Shown here in pieces: positions 40,155 to 49,066 of a DNA stretch of 64,000 nt. Source of the stretch: DASUPK01 sp963736305 (GTDB lineage: Bacteria > Actinomycetota > Thermoleophilia > Solirubrobacterales > 70-9); contig CAVTOD010000005.1 of the NCBI GenBank assembly GCA_963736305.1, positions 744,001-808,000 on the forward strand, read 5' to 3'. The notes beneath the pieces were generated by a model, which did not search any database, was not told the origin of the DNA, and was given only the letters and a program-made list of their open reading frames with translations. The first letter of the stretch is position 1; every line of letters starts with the position of its first letter. The position numbers and the translations under genes are program-made.

Positions 40155-41722
40155 TAGAGCGGGATGTTGCCGTGCTTGCGCTTGGGGCCCTCGACACGCT
40201 TGGTCTGGAGGGTGCGCAGCGCTCGGATCAGCTTCGGGCGGGTCTGATGCGGCTCGATCACGTCGTCGATGTAGCCGCGCTCGGCCGCCGAGTAGGGATT
40301 GGCGAAGTGCGCCTTGTAGTCGTCGATCAGCTTTGAGCGGCGCTCGTCCGGTGTCGGCGACTTGGCCAGGTCGCGGCGGTAGATGATGTTGACCGCTCCC
40401 TCCGGGCCCATCACCGCGACCTCCGCCGTCGGCCAGGCGAAGTTGAAGTCGGCCAGCATGTGCTTGGAGTTCATGACGTCGTAGGCACCGCCGTAGGCCT
40501 TCCGGGTGACGACGGTGAGCTTCGGCACCGTTGCCTCGGTGAAGGCGTAGAGCAGCTTCGCGCCGTGGCGGATGATCCCGCCCCACTCCTGGGAGGTGCC
40601 GGGCAGGAACCCCGGGACGTCGGTGAAGGTGAGCAGCGGGACGTTGAAGGCGTCGCAGGTGCGGACGAAGCGGGCGGCCTTCTCGGAGGACTCGATGTCC
40701 AGCACGCCGGCGAGGAACGCCGGCTGGTTGCCGACCACGCCGACGGGGTGACCATCGAGCCGTGAGAACCCGCAGACGATGTTCTTGGCGAAGTGCTCGT
40801 GGACCTCGAAGAACTCACCGTCGTCGACGATCCGCGAGATCACCTCGCGCATGTCGTAGGGCTTCTGAGGATCGTCGGGGACGAGGGTGTCGAGCTCGGG
40901 GTCCTCGCGGTCCGGGTCGTCGGTCGGCTGGACCCGCGGCGGCAGCTCGAGGTTGTTCAGCGGCAGGAAGCTCATCAGGTAGCGGACGTCCTCGAGGCAG
41001 CTCTCCTCGTCCTCGGAGGCGAAGTGCGCCACCCCGGACTTGGAGTTGTGGCTCATCGCGCCGCCGAGCTCCTCGAACTCAACCTCCTCGCCGGTGACCG
41101 TCTTGATCACCTCGGGGCCGGTGATGAACATGTGAGAGGTCTCCTTGACCATGAAGATGAAGTCGGTCATGGCGGGGGAGTAGACGGCGCCGCCGGCGCA
41201 GGGACCCATGATCAGGCTGATCTGCGGGATCACGCCGGAGCACTGGACGTTGCGGACGAAGACGTCGCCGTAGGCGCCGAGGGAGACGACCCCCTCCTGA
41301 ATACGTGCGCCGCCCGAGTCGTTGATGCCGATCACCGGCGCACCGACCTTCGCGGCCAGATCCATGACCTTGACCATCTTCTCCGCCATTACCTCGCCTA
41401 GCGATCCGCCGAAGACGGTGAAGTCCTGGGAGAAGACGAAGACTGTGCGCCCGTCGATCGTCCCGTAGCCCGTCACCACCGCGTCGCCGTAGGGGCGGCG
41501 CTTGTCCATCTCGAACTCGTGGGTGCGGTGGCGGACGAAGGTGTCGAGCTCCTCGAAGGACCCGGGATCGAGCAGCTTCTCGATTCGCTCGCGGGCGGTC
41601 AGCTTGCCCTTCGCGTGCTGCTTCTCGACCGCCTCCTCGGTGCCGGCGTGGACCGCCTCCTCGCGCAGCTCCCGCAGGTAGGCGAGCTTCTCCTCGTGTG
41701 TGATCGGGTTCTTCTCTCTCAT
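40154..41722 (-). CDS. pccB: Acyl-CoA (propionyl-CoA) carboxylase beta subunit, carboxyltransferase
   Basis: A 522-residue carboxyltransferase. The N-half has QHAKGKLTARERIEKLLDPGS, SQDFTVFGGSLGEVMAEK and GINDSGGARIQEGV. The C-half has FTDVPGFLPGTSQEWGGIIR and YGGAYDVMNSKHM. In the C-half acyl-CoA-specificity segment the residue context resembles propionyl-CoA carboxylases, though substrate range needs assay. It transfers CO2 from biotin on the alpha subunit (28.8-30.6 kb). Operon with the epsilon gene. Confidence 0.93.
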   Translation of the reverse strand: MREKNPITHEEKLAYLRELREEAVHAGTEEAVEKQHAKGKLTARERIEKLLDPGSFEELDTFVRHRTHEFEMDKRRPYGDAVVTGYGTIDGRTVFVFSQDFTVFGGSLGEVMAEKMVKVMDLAAKVGAPVIGINDSGGARIQEGVVSLGAYGDVFVRNVQCSGVIPQISLIMGPCAGGAVYSPAMTDFIFMVKETSHMFITGPEVIKTVTGEEVEFEELGGAMSHNSKSGVAHFASEDEESCLEDVRYLMSFLPLNNLELPPRVQPTDDPDREDPELDTLVPDDPQKPYDMREVISRIVDDGEFFEVHEHFAKNIVCGFSRLDGHPVGVVGNQPAFLAGVLDIESSEKAARFVRTCDAFNVPLLTFTDVPGFLPGTSQEWGGIIRHGAKLLYAFTEATVPKLTVVTRKAYGGAYDVMNSKHMLADFNFAWPTAEVAVMGPEGAVNIIYRRDLAKSPTPDERRSKLIDDYKAHFANPYSAAERGYIDDVIEPHQTRPKLIRALRTLQTKRVEGPKRKHGNIPL

Positions 41723-41850
41723 ATGGCGGGCGATTCTAGGTGGCGGCCTCGGGCTAGGCCGAGTCGGGGTATGCAAACCGCTTCTTGACCAGGGGCTGGG
41801 CCTAGTTGCGAATGGTCGCGCCTCGCCTCCAGTTGCGCCAAGCTTGCCGG

Positions 41851-43017
41851 GTGAGCTCCCCCGAACAGACCTCACCGCGTGTCGGCGCCGGCGCCGACAG
41901 TTCGGCGCGCGCAAGGCGGTACCGCGCCAACGTCCAGTCGGAGCTGGATCGCGCCGCCGTCTACGGGGCGATGGCAGCGGCTGAGCGAGACCCTCAGCTG
42001 GCCGGCGGCTTTCGGAAGCTCGCCGACGCCGAGGGTCGGCACGCTGAGTTCTGGCGAGCAGAGCTGGCGAAGATCGACCCGAAGGGCCCGCCGCGAAGGC
42101 CGACGGCTCGCGCCCGACTGCTGGCTCGGCTGGCCGGGCGGTTCGGCAGCCGGCTCGTTCTCCCGGCGGCCGCCTCGTTGGAACAGGCCGAACAGGAGAC
42201 ATATGAGCACCAGCCCGAGGCCGACGGAACGGCGATTGCCGCCGACGAGCGGACGCACGCGCGGGTTCTCGATTCAGCCGTGGAGGCGTCCACGGCCCGG
42301 TTCACGGCAAGCATGCTTGCCCGGATGCTCGGCCGCCGCCGGGGGGTCAGCGGGAACGCCCTGCGAGCTGCGGTGCTGGGTGCAAACGACGGACTCGTCT
42401 CCAACCTGAGCCTGGTGATGGGCGTCGCTGGGGCGAGCTTCTCCAGCAGGACCGTGCTGATCACGGGACTGGCCGGCCTGCTCGCGGGAGCATTCTCGAT
42501 GGCGATGGGGGAGTGGGTCTCGGTACAGAGCTCGCGGGAGCTTCATCAGAGACAGCTCGATCGCGAGGCCGAGGAGATCGCCACCGATCCCGAGCACGAG
42601 CGGGCGGAGCTGATCACTCTCTACGAGCGCCGGGGGCTCTCCCCCGAGGAGGCTCGCGCGCTCGCCAGGCGAGTGATGAGCGACGAGGACACTGCCCTCG
42701 AGGCAATGGCGCGGGAGGAGCTCGGGTTCGATCCAGAGGAGCTCGGCGGCTCTGCCTGGATCGCGGCGATCGCCTCGTTCCTGCTGTTCACGGTGGGCGC
42801 GATCATCCCAGTGGTCCCCTTCGCGATCACTGACGGTGACGCCGCGGTGGCACTCAGCCTGGCGGCGAGCGGGCTGGCGCTGTTCGGAATCGGCGCCGCG
42901 ATCACACTGCTCACCGGTCGCGGCGTATGGAGTTCCGCCTTCCGTCAGCTTGCGATCGGGATCGGAGCCGCCGCGGTCACCTATGGGGCGGGCTATGTCG
43001 TGGGCGCGGTCGTCTAG
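41851..43017 (+). CDS. Ferritin-like domain fused to VIT1/CCC1 iron/manganese transporter
   Basis: About 388 residues from GTG 41851 (ATG 41812 is an alternative). Residues 20-150 are a rubrerythrin/ferritin-like domain with ExxH pairs (DAEGRHAEFW, ADERTHARVL). The rest is a five-helix VIT1/CCC1 domain: LRAAVLGANDGLVSNLSLVM, GLLAGAFSMAMGEWVSVQSS and the C-terminal helices. Such fusions move Fe(II) or Mn(II) out of the cytosol. No clear ribosome site. Confidence 0.85.
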   Translation: MSSPEQTSPRVGAGADSSARARRYRANVQSELDRAAVYGAMAAAERDPQLAGGFRKLADAEGRHAEFWRAELAKIDPKGPPRRPTARARLLARLAGRFGSRLVLPAAASLEQAEQETYEHQPEADGTAIAADERTHARVLDSAVEASTARFTASMLARMLGRRRGVSGNALRAAVLGANDGLVSNLSLVMGVAGASFSSRTVLITGLAGLLAGAFSMAMGEWVSVQSSRELHQRQLDREAEEIATDPEHERAELITLYERRGLSPEEARALARRVMSDEDTALEAMAREELGFDPEELGGSAWIAAIASFLLFTVGAIIPVVPFAITDGDAAVALSLAASGLALFGIGAAITLLTGRGVWSSAFRQLAIGIGAAAVTYGAGYVVGAVV

Positions 43018-43029
43018 CGGAGCAGCGGC

Positions 43030-44742
43030 CTAGAAGAACGCGCCACCCCGGTACTCGCCGAAGACGTCACGCATTGCGTTGCAGACGTCGCCGATCGAGC
43101 CACTCGCCCGGAGCGCCTCCTTGATCGGAGGCAGCAGGTTCCCCTCCCCCCGGGCGACGTCGCGAAGCGATTCGAGCTTCGTGTCGAGCTCCGCCTGGTC
43201 GCGCGCCTCCTTGAACTTCGCGAGACGTGTGAGCTGGCGTTCCTCCGCCTCCGGATCGACCTTGAGGATGTCGACGTCGTCGATCTCGTCGCTCACGTAC
43301 TTGTTGACGCCGACGATGATGTCCTGGCCGGTCCGGTAGCGCTCGTGGTAGCTCGAGGCGGACTCCTCGATCTCACGCTGCATGAACTCGAGGGCGTTGA
43401 CTGAGCCGCCGAGGTCCTCGACCTTCTCCATCAGCTCCCAGGAGCGCTCCTCGACCTCGTCGGTGAGCGACTCGATGAAGTAGGAGCCGGCGAAAGGATC
43501 GACCGTGTCGGCGACGCCCGATTCATGGGCGAGCACCTGCTGGGTGCGGAGCGCGATCCGGGCGGAGCGCTCGGTGGGCAGCGCCAGCGCCTCGTCGAAG
43601 CCATTGGTGTGCAGGGACTGGGTCCCGCCGGCGACCGCGGCGAAGCCCTGCAGCGCGACGCGGATGATGTTCACCTCCGGCTGCTGAGCCTGGAGGGTCA
43701 CGCCGCCCGTCTGGGTGTGGAAGCGGATCATCTGCGCCTTCTCCTCGGTGGCGCCGAACCGCTCCTTCATCAGCTTCGCCCACATCCGGCGGACCGCCCG
43801 GAACTTGGCGATCTCCTGGAAGACGTTGTTGTGGCCGTTGAAGAAAAAGGCGAGCCGCTGGCCGAACTCGTTGACGTCGAGACCGGCGGCGATCCCGCCC
43901 TCGACGTAGGCGATCGCGTTGGCGAGCGTGAAGGCGACCTCCTGGACGGCCGAACAGCCCTTCTCGCGGATGTGGTACCCGCTGATCGAGATCGTGTTCC
44001 ACTTCGGGACGTTCTCGTTGCAGTAGGCGAAGATGTCGGTGGTGAGCCGCATCGTCGGCTCGGGCGGGTAGATGTAGTTGCCGCGCGAGATGTACTCCTT
44101 CAGCACGTCGTTCTGGACCGTGCCGCGCAGCTCCTCCGACGGGACGCCCTGCTCCTCGCCGACCAGTTCGTAGAGCAGCAGCAGGATCGCGGCGGGGGCG
44201 TTGATCGTCATCGAGGTGGAGACATCCGCCAGCGAGATCTGGTCGAAGCAGATCCGCATGTCCTCGAGCGTGTCGATCGGGACCCCGGTGCGGCCGACCT
44301 CGCCCGCGCACAGCGGATCGTCGGAGTCGCGGCCGAGCTGGGTCGGCAGGTCGAAGGCCATCGAGAGGCCGGTCGAGCCGTGCTCGGTCAGGTAGCGGTA
44401 GCGCTCGTTGGTGTCCTCGGGGCTCGCGAAGCCGGCGTACTGGCGCATCGTCCAGAGCCGGTCGCGGTACATGCCCTTGTGGATGCCGCGGGTGAACGGA
44501 TACTCGCCCGGCTCGCCGAGCCGCTCCTGCAGGCCGGGCTTGACGTCGTCCTCCTCATAGAGGCGCTTGATCTCGATCCCGGAGTCGGTGATCTTCCGCT
44601 CGTCGTCGGGCCCGACCAGCGGGGCGATGTAGCGGTGGAGGTCCTCGTCGACCGCGGCCTTCTGCTCGGCCTCGGGCGCGCCTTTCGACTCGGCGCCGTC
44701 GGTCCCCTCGCTCGTTGGCTCGTCCTTTGGCCGGGTGGCCAT
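43030..44742 (-). CDS. mutA: Methylmalonyl-CoA mutase large subunit, catalytic domain only
   Basis: A 570-residue mutase TIM-barrel protein. TRGIHKGMYRDRLWTMRQYA, LSMAFDLPTQLGRDSD, ISISGYHIREKG and GGTQSLHTNGFDEALALPTE are diagnostic. The chain ends in EYRGGAFF without the C-terminal cobalamin-binding DxHxxG domain, so a separate small B12 subunit must exist elsewhere. It interconverts methylmalonyl-CoA and succinyl-CoA. TATCCT lies exactly six bases before the ATG (leaderless). The first roughly 35 residues are a hydrophilic extension. Confidence 0.93.
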   Translation of the reverse strand: MATRPKDEPTSEGTDGAESKGAPEAEQKAAVDEDLHRYIAPLVGPDDERKITDSGIEIKRLYEEDDVKPGLQERLGEPGEYPFTRGIHKGMYRDRLWTMRQYAGFASPEDTNERYRYLTEHGSTGLSMAFDLPTQLGRDSDDPLCAGEVGRTGVPIDTLEDMRICFDQISLADVSTSMTINAPAAILLLLYELVGEEQGVPSEELRGTVQNDVLKEYISRGNYIYPPEPTMRLTTDIFAYCNENVPKWNTISISGYHIREKGCSAVQEVAFTLANAIAYVEGGIAAGLDVNEFGQRLAFFFNGHNNVFQEIAKFRAVRRMWAKLMKERFGATEEKAQMIRFHTQTGGVTLQAQQPEVNIIRVALQGFAAVAGGTQSLHTNGFDEALALPTERSARIALRTQQVLAHESGVADTVDPFAGSYFIESLTDEVEERSWELMEKVEDLGGSVNALEFMQREIEESASSYHERYRTGQDIIVGVNKYVSDEIDDVDILKVDPEAEERQLTRLAKFKEARDQAELDTKLESLRDVARGEGNLLPPIKEALRASGSIGDVCNAMRDVFGEYRGGAFF

Positions 44743-44748
44743 GCGGCA

Positions 44749-44754
44749 AGGATA
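44749..44754 (-). promoter_or_regulatory. Leaderless -10 of methylmalonyl-CoA mutase gene
   Basis: TATCCT on the minus strand is separated by six bases from ATG 44742, predicting an mRNA starting at the initiation codon. Confidence 0.5.
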
Positions 44755-44776
44755 GATACGGAGCTCAGCCAGAGCG

Positions 44777-45349
44777 CTACGGAGTGACCGCGGCGGCGGA
44801 CTCCACTCGATCCCGGAGCACATCGAGCTGGACGTGCGCGAACAGCCCGTATGCGGGGGGCGGGTCGAGCTGGTCTATGTAGTCGGCCACCCAGAAGCCC
44901 AGCTCTCCGTGGAGCAGCCGGGCGAGCTGTTCCGCCGATAGCGACTTGAAGGAGGACTCGGAGAGCTCGGCGACGGCGGCATCGACGTGCGAGAGGACCG
45001 GCTCCAGCCGCTCGGCGTCCCATTCCTCCCAGCCGCCCTTGCCCTTGCCGTAGGAGGTGCCGTCGCAGTGTGCGACGAACCCGCATTCGGCCAGCTCGCG
45101 CGCGCGATCCTTCTCGGCGGCGCACGCCTTCTTGGATCCCTTGAAGGGACCGAGGTCCTCATATAGGTCGGGTCGCAGGCGGAGCGCGAAGCGCTTCACC
45201 AAGCGTGCGGACTTGTAGCCACGAAGGTGCTGCGCGAAGCGCTCGTCCGGACTTCTCGCGCTCGAGCCCACGTACACCCACGGAATTCGCGGATCGCGTC
45301 GATGGCCGGCCGCGCGATCCAGCTCGATCACGTAGACGCGGGAGGGCAT
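44777..45349 (-). CDS. GIY-YIG nuclease-like protein
   Basis: A 190-residue protein whose N-terminal half has the GIY-YIG pattern: RVYVIELDRA, then PWVYVGSSARSPDERFAQHL (conserved Tyr, Gly and Arg) and a later Glu in AAEKDRARELAECG. The C-terminal half (residues 100-190) is helical and unassigned. It could be a stand-alone endonuclease; no mobile-element context is present. Function beyond the fold is not known. Confidence 0.65.
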   Translation of the reverse strand: MPSRVYVIELDRAAGHRRDPRIPWVYVGSSARSPDERFAQHLRGYKSARLVKRFALRLRPDLYEDLGPFKGSKKACAAEKDRARELAECGFVAHCDGTSYGKGKGGWEEWDAERLEPVLSHVDAAVAELSESSFKSLSAEQLARLLHGELGFWVADYIDQLDPPPAYGLFAHVQLDVLRDRVESAAAVTP

Positions 45350-45371
45350 GGCCCTTCAGCTGCGGCGGCGA

Positions 45372-45923
45372 TCAGAAGCCGAAGAAACGGCGGCGCTTCT
45401 TCTTCGGCTTCTTCGGCTCGGGCGGTGGAGGCTCGGGCTCGGGTTCAGAAAGCTCGGACACCGGCTCGGGAGGCGGGGCTTCGGCAACAGGCGCCTCGAC
45501 CACGGGCGCCTCGACGACCGGCTCCTCCGCCGGCGGCTCCTCATATACGGACATCTTCATCGGCTCGGCCTTCTCCTCGGGGCCCTGGGCCTCGCCCATG
45601 CCCTCGAAGGGGCGCTTCTGGGGCGTCGCGAGCTCCTCGATCACCGCGTCGAGCCAGCCCTCGAGCTTCGTCGGCTCGGCGCCGTTCTCGGCGGTGACGC
45701 TGACGTTCGTTCCCCATCCCTTCTCGCCGATCTCGACCTTGATCCAGGCGTCGTCGGGGATCGCCTTCCAGGCGAGGGTGGACTCCTCCTCGCGCTCGTA
45801 CACGCTGACTTCGGTCGCGTGCCCGACCAGGGCGCACATCAGGCCCTGCATGCGGCCGGGGTGGTCGAGCTGCTCCCAGACCTCGGGCGGCGACTTGACG
45901 AGGGTGCGGCTTGCGGTCTTCAT
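45372..45923 (-). CDS. SRPBCC-like protein with Pro/Glu-rich tail
   Basis: A 183-residue protein. Residues 1-110 look like a START/SRPBCC-type fold (KTASRTLVKSPPEVWEQLDH, LAWKAIPDDAWIKVEIGEKG). From about residue 115 the chain becomes low complexity, with repeats of VEAPVVEAPVAEAP and a Pro/Glu run. It ends in a basic KKPKKKRRRFFGF motif. No signal peptide. The function is unknown. The tail could tether it to membrane or nucleic acid. Confidence 0.7.
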   Translation of the reverse strand: MKTASRTLVKSPPEVWEQLDHPGRMQGLMCALVGHATEVSVYEREEESTLAWKAIPDDAWIKVEIGEKGWGTNVSVTAENGAEPTKLEGWLDAVIEELATPQKRPFEGMGEAQGPEEKAEPMKMSVYEEPPAEEPVVEAPVVEAPVAEAPPPEPVSELSEPEPEPPPPEPKKPKKKRRRFFGF

Positions 45924-45989
45924 GGTGCGGGCATTCGCTCGGCCGGCCGGTGCTCCTCCCGCTTATCCGAAATGGGCGAATCCGCCCGG

Positions 45990-47081
45990 TCAGCGTGTGA
46001 GGAACGCCTCGATTGCCGCCGCCGCACGGGGCCCCGCCTTGCCGTCCCAGAGCGGGATCTCAGGCGGCTTTTCGGGCACCTTCGCCGCCAGGGAGCGCTC
46101 GGCGGCCTCTCGGAGGACGCCCGGATCCACGCCGATCAGCTCGTTCGTGCCCAGCTCGACCGTGATCGGGCGCTCGGTGGTCGTCCGGTAGGTCAGGCAT
46201 GGAGTTCCCAGCACCGTCGTCTCCTCCTGGACGCCGCCGGAGTCCGTGATCACCAGACGCGCCTCGGCCTGGAGGGCGATGAAGTCGTCGTAATCCATCG
46301 GCGGGGTGAGGATGACCTTTCCCCAGCCGGCGCCGGTTCCGGCCAGGCGGTCTCGTGTCCGCGGATGGACGGGGAAGATCACGGGGAGGGAATCGGCGAG
46401 TCCGGCCAGCACCTCCATGGTCGGGCCGAGCTTCTCGGGGTCGTCCACGAGCGCCGGCCGGTGCAGGGTGACGAGGACGAAGTCCCGGCTCTTCACCGCG
46501 TTGCGACCGAGGACCGCCGGCCTGTTCACGTCCTCGAGCAGCCGGAGGAGGCTGTCGATCATCGTGTTGCCGACGAGCTGCACGCCGTCACCGGCGATCC
46601 CCTCGGCGGCCAGGTTCTCAACCGCGTCCGGGGAGGTGCAGAGGAGGACGTCGGACACTCGGTCGGTGAGCACGCGGTTCACCTCCTCCGGCATCTCCCA
46701 ATCGCCCGAGCGAAGCCCGGACTCGATGTGGGCGACCCCGACGTGAAGCTTGGTGGCGGCGAGCGCGGCCGCGAGCGTCGAGTTGACGTCGCCGGCGACG
46801 AGGACGAGGTCGGCCGGATGCTCGAGCAGCTCCGCCTCGATGCCGGTCAGGGCTGCGGCGGTCTGGACGCCGTGCGTGCCGGAGCCCACGCCGAGGTTCG
46901 CATCGGGCTCGCGCATCCCGAGCCGCTCGATGAATCCATCGGACAGGGCGCGGTCGTAGTGCTGGCCCGTGTGAAGGAGGCGGACCGAGATCCCCTCGGC
47001 CTGCTCCAGGGCGGCGATCACCGGGGCCGACTTGACGAAATTGGGTCGCGCACCGACGACGGCGAGCACCGAGGCAGTCAC
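45990..47081 (-). CDS. wecB: UDP-N-acetylglucosamine 2-epimerase (non-hydrolysing)
   Basis: A 363-residue GT-B-fold epimerase: VVGARPNFVKSAPVIAAL, LLHTGQHYDRALS, VAGDVNSTLAAALAA, HIESGLRSGDWEMPEEVNR, VTLHRPALVDD and ITDSGGVQEETTVLGTPCL. It makes UDP-ManNAc for surface polysaccharide. GTG 47081 is eight bases after TAGCTT. Divergent from the broken SDR gene. Confidence 0.93.
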   Translation of the reverse strand: MTASVLAVVGARPNFVKSAPVIAALEQAEGISVRLLHTGQHYDRALSDGFIERLGMREPDANLGVGSGTHGVQTAAALTGIEAELLEHPADLVLVAGDVNSTLAAALAATKLHVGVAHIESGLRSGDWEMPEEVNRVLTDRVSDVLLCTSPDAVENLAAEGIAGDGVQLVGNTMIDSLLRLLEDVNRPAVLGRNAVKSRDFVLVTLHRPALVDDPEKLGPTMEVLAGLADSLPVIFPVHPRTRDRLAGTGAGWGKVILTPPMDYDDFIALQAEARLVITDSGGVQEETTVLGTPCLTYRTTTERPITVELGTNELIGVDPGVLREAAERSLAAKVPEKPPEIPLWDGKAGPRAAAAIEAFLTR

Positions 47082-47129
47082 AGCCGAGCAAGCTAGCGAC
47101 TGAATCCGCTTCGGTAGTGTCCCCCCGAG

Positions 47130-48010
47130 ATGGCCGGCAACGAAAGTGGCGCCGTAGTGGTCACGGGGGCTTCCACAGGAATCGGGCGCGCCACCGCACT
47201 TCACCTAGACCAGAAGGGCTACCGCGTCTTCGCGGGCGTGCGGAAGCAGGCCGACGCGAAGTCGCTCGCCGAGGAGGGATCCGACCGCCTCACGCCGGTC
47301 ACGATCGACGTGACCAAGCAGCGCTCGATCACCGCCGCCAAGAACAAGATTCAGCGAGCCGTCGGCAAGGACGGCCTGGTCGGCCTCGTCAACAACGCGG
47401 GAGTGGGCGACGGCGGCCCGGTGGAGACCATGGACCTCGACGATCTTGCGGAACGTTCTCGAGGTGAACCTCGTCGGGCAGGTCGCCGTCACTCAGGCGT
47501 TCCTGCCGCTGATCCGCAAGGGGAAGGGGACGATCGTCTTCATCGCCTCGATCGGGGGACGCGTCGCCAGCCCGTTCATGTCGCCGTACAACACGTCCAA
47601 GTTCGCGGTGGAGGCGCTCGGGGAGTCGCTGAGCCACGAGGTCGCCCCGTGGGGGATTCGGCGTCGCCGTGGTCGAGCCGGGCAGCATCGACACCCCGAT
47701 CTGGAAGAAGGGCGCCGACACGATCGATGGGCAGAAGGCGAAGATGTCGCCGACGGCCAAGCGCCTCTACGGCAAGCAGCTCAACCGGATGGAGGAGGTC
47801 CTGAGCGAGACGGCAAGCCGCGGGATCTCACCGGAGAAGGTCGCCAAGGAGATTCACAAGGCGATCAGATCCGACAAGCCGAAGCACCGCTATCTGGTCG
47901 GGCGTGACGCCAAGATCGGCGCCCGTCTCAAGGGCACTCTCCCCGACCGCACCTTCTCGAAGCTCGCAGGCCGGCAGATGAAGATGCCGACCGACGTACC
48001 GGCGAAGTAG
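47130..48010 (+). pseudogene. Short-chain dehydrogenase gene with two +1 frameshifts
   Basis: Three consecutive frames form one SDR. Frame one gives VVVTGASTGIGRATALHL and GLVNNAGVGDGGP. After GATCTTGCGG (about 47442) the second frame continues RNVLEVNLVGQVAVTQAFLP and the catalytic SPYNTSKFAVEALGESLS. After GGGATTCGGCG (about 47655) the third frame continues VAVVEPGSIDTPIWKKGAD to the stop. Each shift is explained by one extra base. Either an assembly error or a decaying gene. The intact product would be about 293 residues. Confidence 0.85.
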
Positions 48011-48056
48011 CCGGCCCCCCCGATACGACCGCCTCTGGGTCACCCCACTCGGCTAG

Positions 48057-48596
48057 CTAGCCGAGCCACTCCTTGACGCGGCCGGGCGTGCCCATCCCGG
48101 AGAAGTCTCCGTCGTCGATGACCCGCTCGGCCGCCTCGATGGCGGCGTTCACGGCGGCCCATGTGAGGCCGCCGCCGACGCTGACCCGCTGGGCCCCCGC
48201 CTCGGCGATCTCGGCGAAGCTCAGCCCCAGGCGGCCGAAGGCAAGGACGTTGACCGGCTTGGAGACGGAGTCGCAGACGGTCTTGATCTCCTCCGCGCTC
48301 CGCAGGCCGGGTGCGTAGAGCACGTCCGCGCCGGCCTCCGCAAACGCGTTCAGCCGGGCGATCGTGTCGTCGAAGTGTTGAGGGCGGCGATGTGCGCAGC
48401 GATCTCATCGAGAGTTTACAGCGCCGTCCAGCCGGCCGAGGGTGAAGGCGAACCCGCTGCTCGTGGTGGCGAGGGCCTTGAAGCCGAGCCCGGAGAGCAT
48501 CCTGGCCGAGCCGGCATCCCACGGATTGGGGATTACAAAGGGATCGCCATGGTGCAGATCCCGAAAGGCCTCGCCCTTCTCCCGCTGGGTCGTCAC
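48057..48596 (-). pseudogene. Isocitrate lyase/PEP mutase-family gene with frameshift and internal deletion
   Basis: The 5' part reads GEAFRDLHHGDPFVIPNPWD and ALATTSSGFAFTLGRLDGAV, then stops early. One base out of phase the family sequence continues LDEIAAHIAALN. About 100 residues that should carry the metal site and active-site loop are missing. The original frame then resumes at FDDTIARLNAFAEAGADVLYAPGL and ends SVGGGLTWAAVNAAIEAAER. The gene is therefore inactivated. ATG 48596 is the original start. Confidence 0.82.
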
Positions 48597-48650
48597 CGCC
48601 CGATCATTTCACTTCGCGCAATCGGTCCAGGTGGTGATACTGCCTGAGCG

Positions 48651-49055
48651 ATGTCTCAGGAGAACGTCAAGATCGTTCGGCAGGCCTTCGAGTCGTTTCT
48701 GGAAGGGGACCGGGAAAAGACAGCACAGCTGGTCGATCCCGCGGTCGAGTTCCACGGCACCGTCGGCGGGCTTCAAGAGGGCCAGGTAGCCCACGGTCAG
48801 CCCGAGATCGACCGGACCTTCGAGGCTGAGGATCTGGAGGCATGGGAAGAGCGCCGCCTGGAGCCGGAGGAGTTCATCGACGCGGGGGACGACGTCGTTG
48901 TGCTCTTGCACGAATACCGGCGCGGTAGGGGCAGCGGGGTCGAGCTGGAAACCAAGACGGCGGTTGTCGTTGCGGTGAGCGGAGGAAGGGTGGTTCGAAT
49001 CCAGGGCTATATGGATCGCAATGCGGCCCTCGAAGCGGCTGGGCTGTCGGAGTAA
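48651..49055 (+). CDS. NTF2/SnoaL-like protein
   Basis: A 134-residue protein beginning MSQENVKIVRQAFESFLEGD, the standard opening of the actinobacterial SnoaL-like family, then LVDPAVEFHGT, DDVVVLLHEYRRGRG and GRVVRIQGYMDRNAALEAAG. The cone-shaped fold may bind or hydrolyse a small molecule; no specific role can be assigned. It stands alone next to the broken PEP mutase-like gene. Confidence 0.87.
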   Translation: MSQENVKIVRQAFESFLEGDREKTAQLVDPAVEFHGTVGGLQEGQVAHGQPEIDRTFEAEDLEAWEERRLEPEEFIDAGDDVVVLLHEYRRGRGSGVELETKTAVVVAVSGGRVVRIQGYMDRNAALEAAGLSE

Positions 49056-49066
49056 GGGGGGAGCGC

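Noticed and set aside
45205..47096. Long plus-strand open frames
   Set aside because: They are antisense to the SRPBCC-like and UDP-GlcNAc 2-epimerase genes and have only low-complexity composition.
47446..48010. Two separate small genes at 47446-47907 and 47669-48010
   Set aside because: Together with 47130-47450 they complete one SDR protein; the separate starts lack ribosome sites.
48990..49015. GGTTCGAATCC, resembling a tRNA T-arm
   Set aside because: It lies inside the NTF2-like gene (VVRIQGY) and no cloverleaf can be drawn around it.
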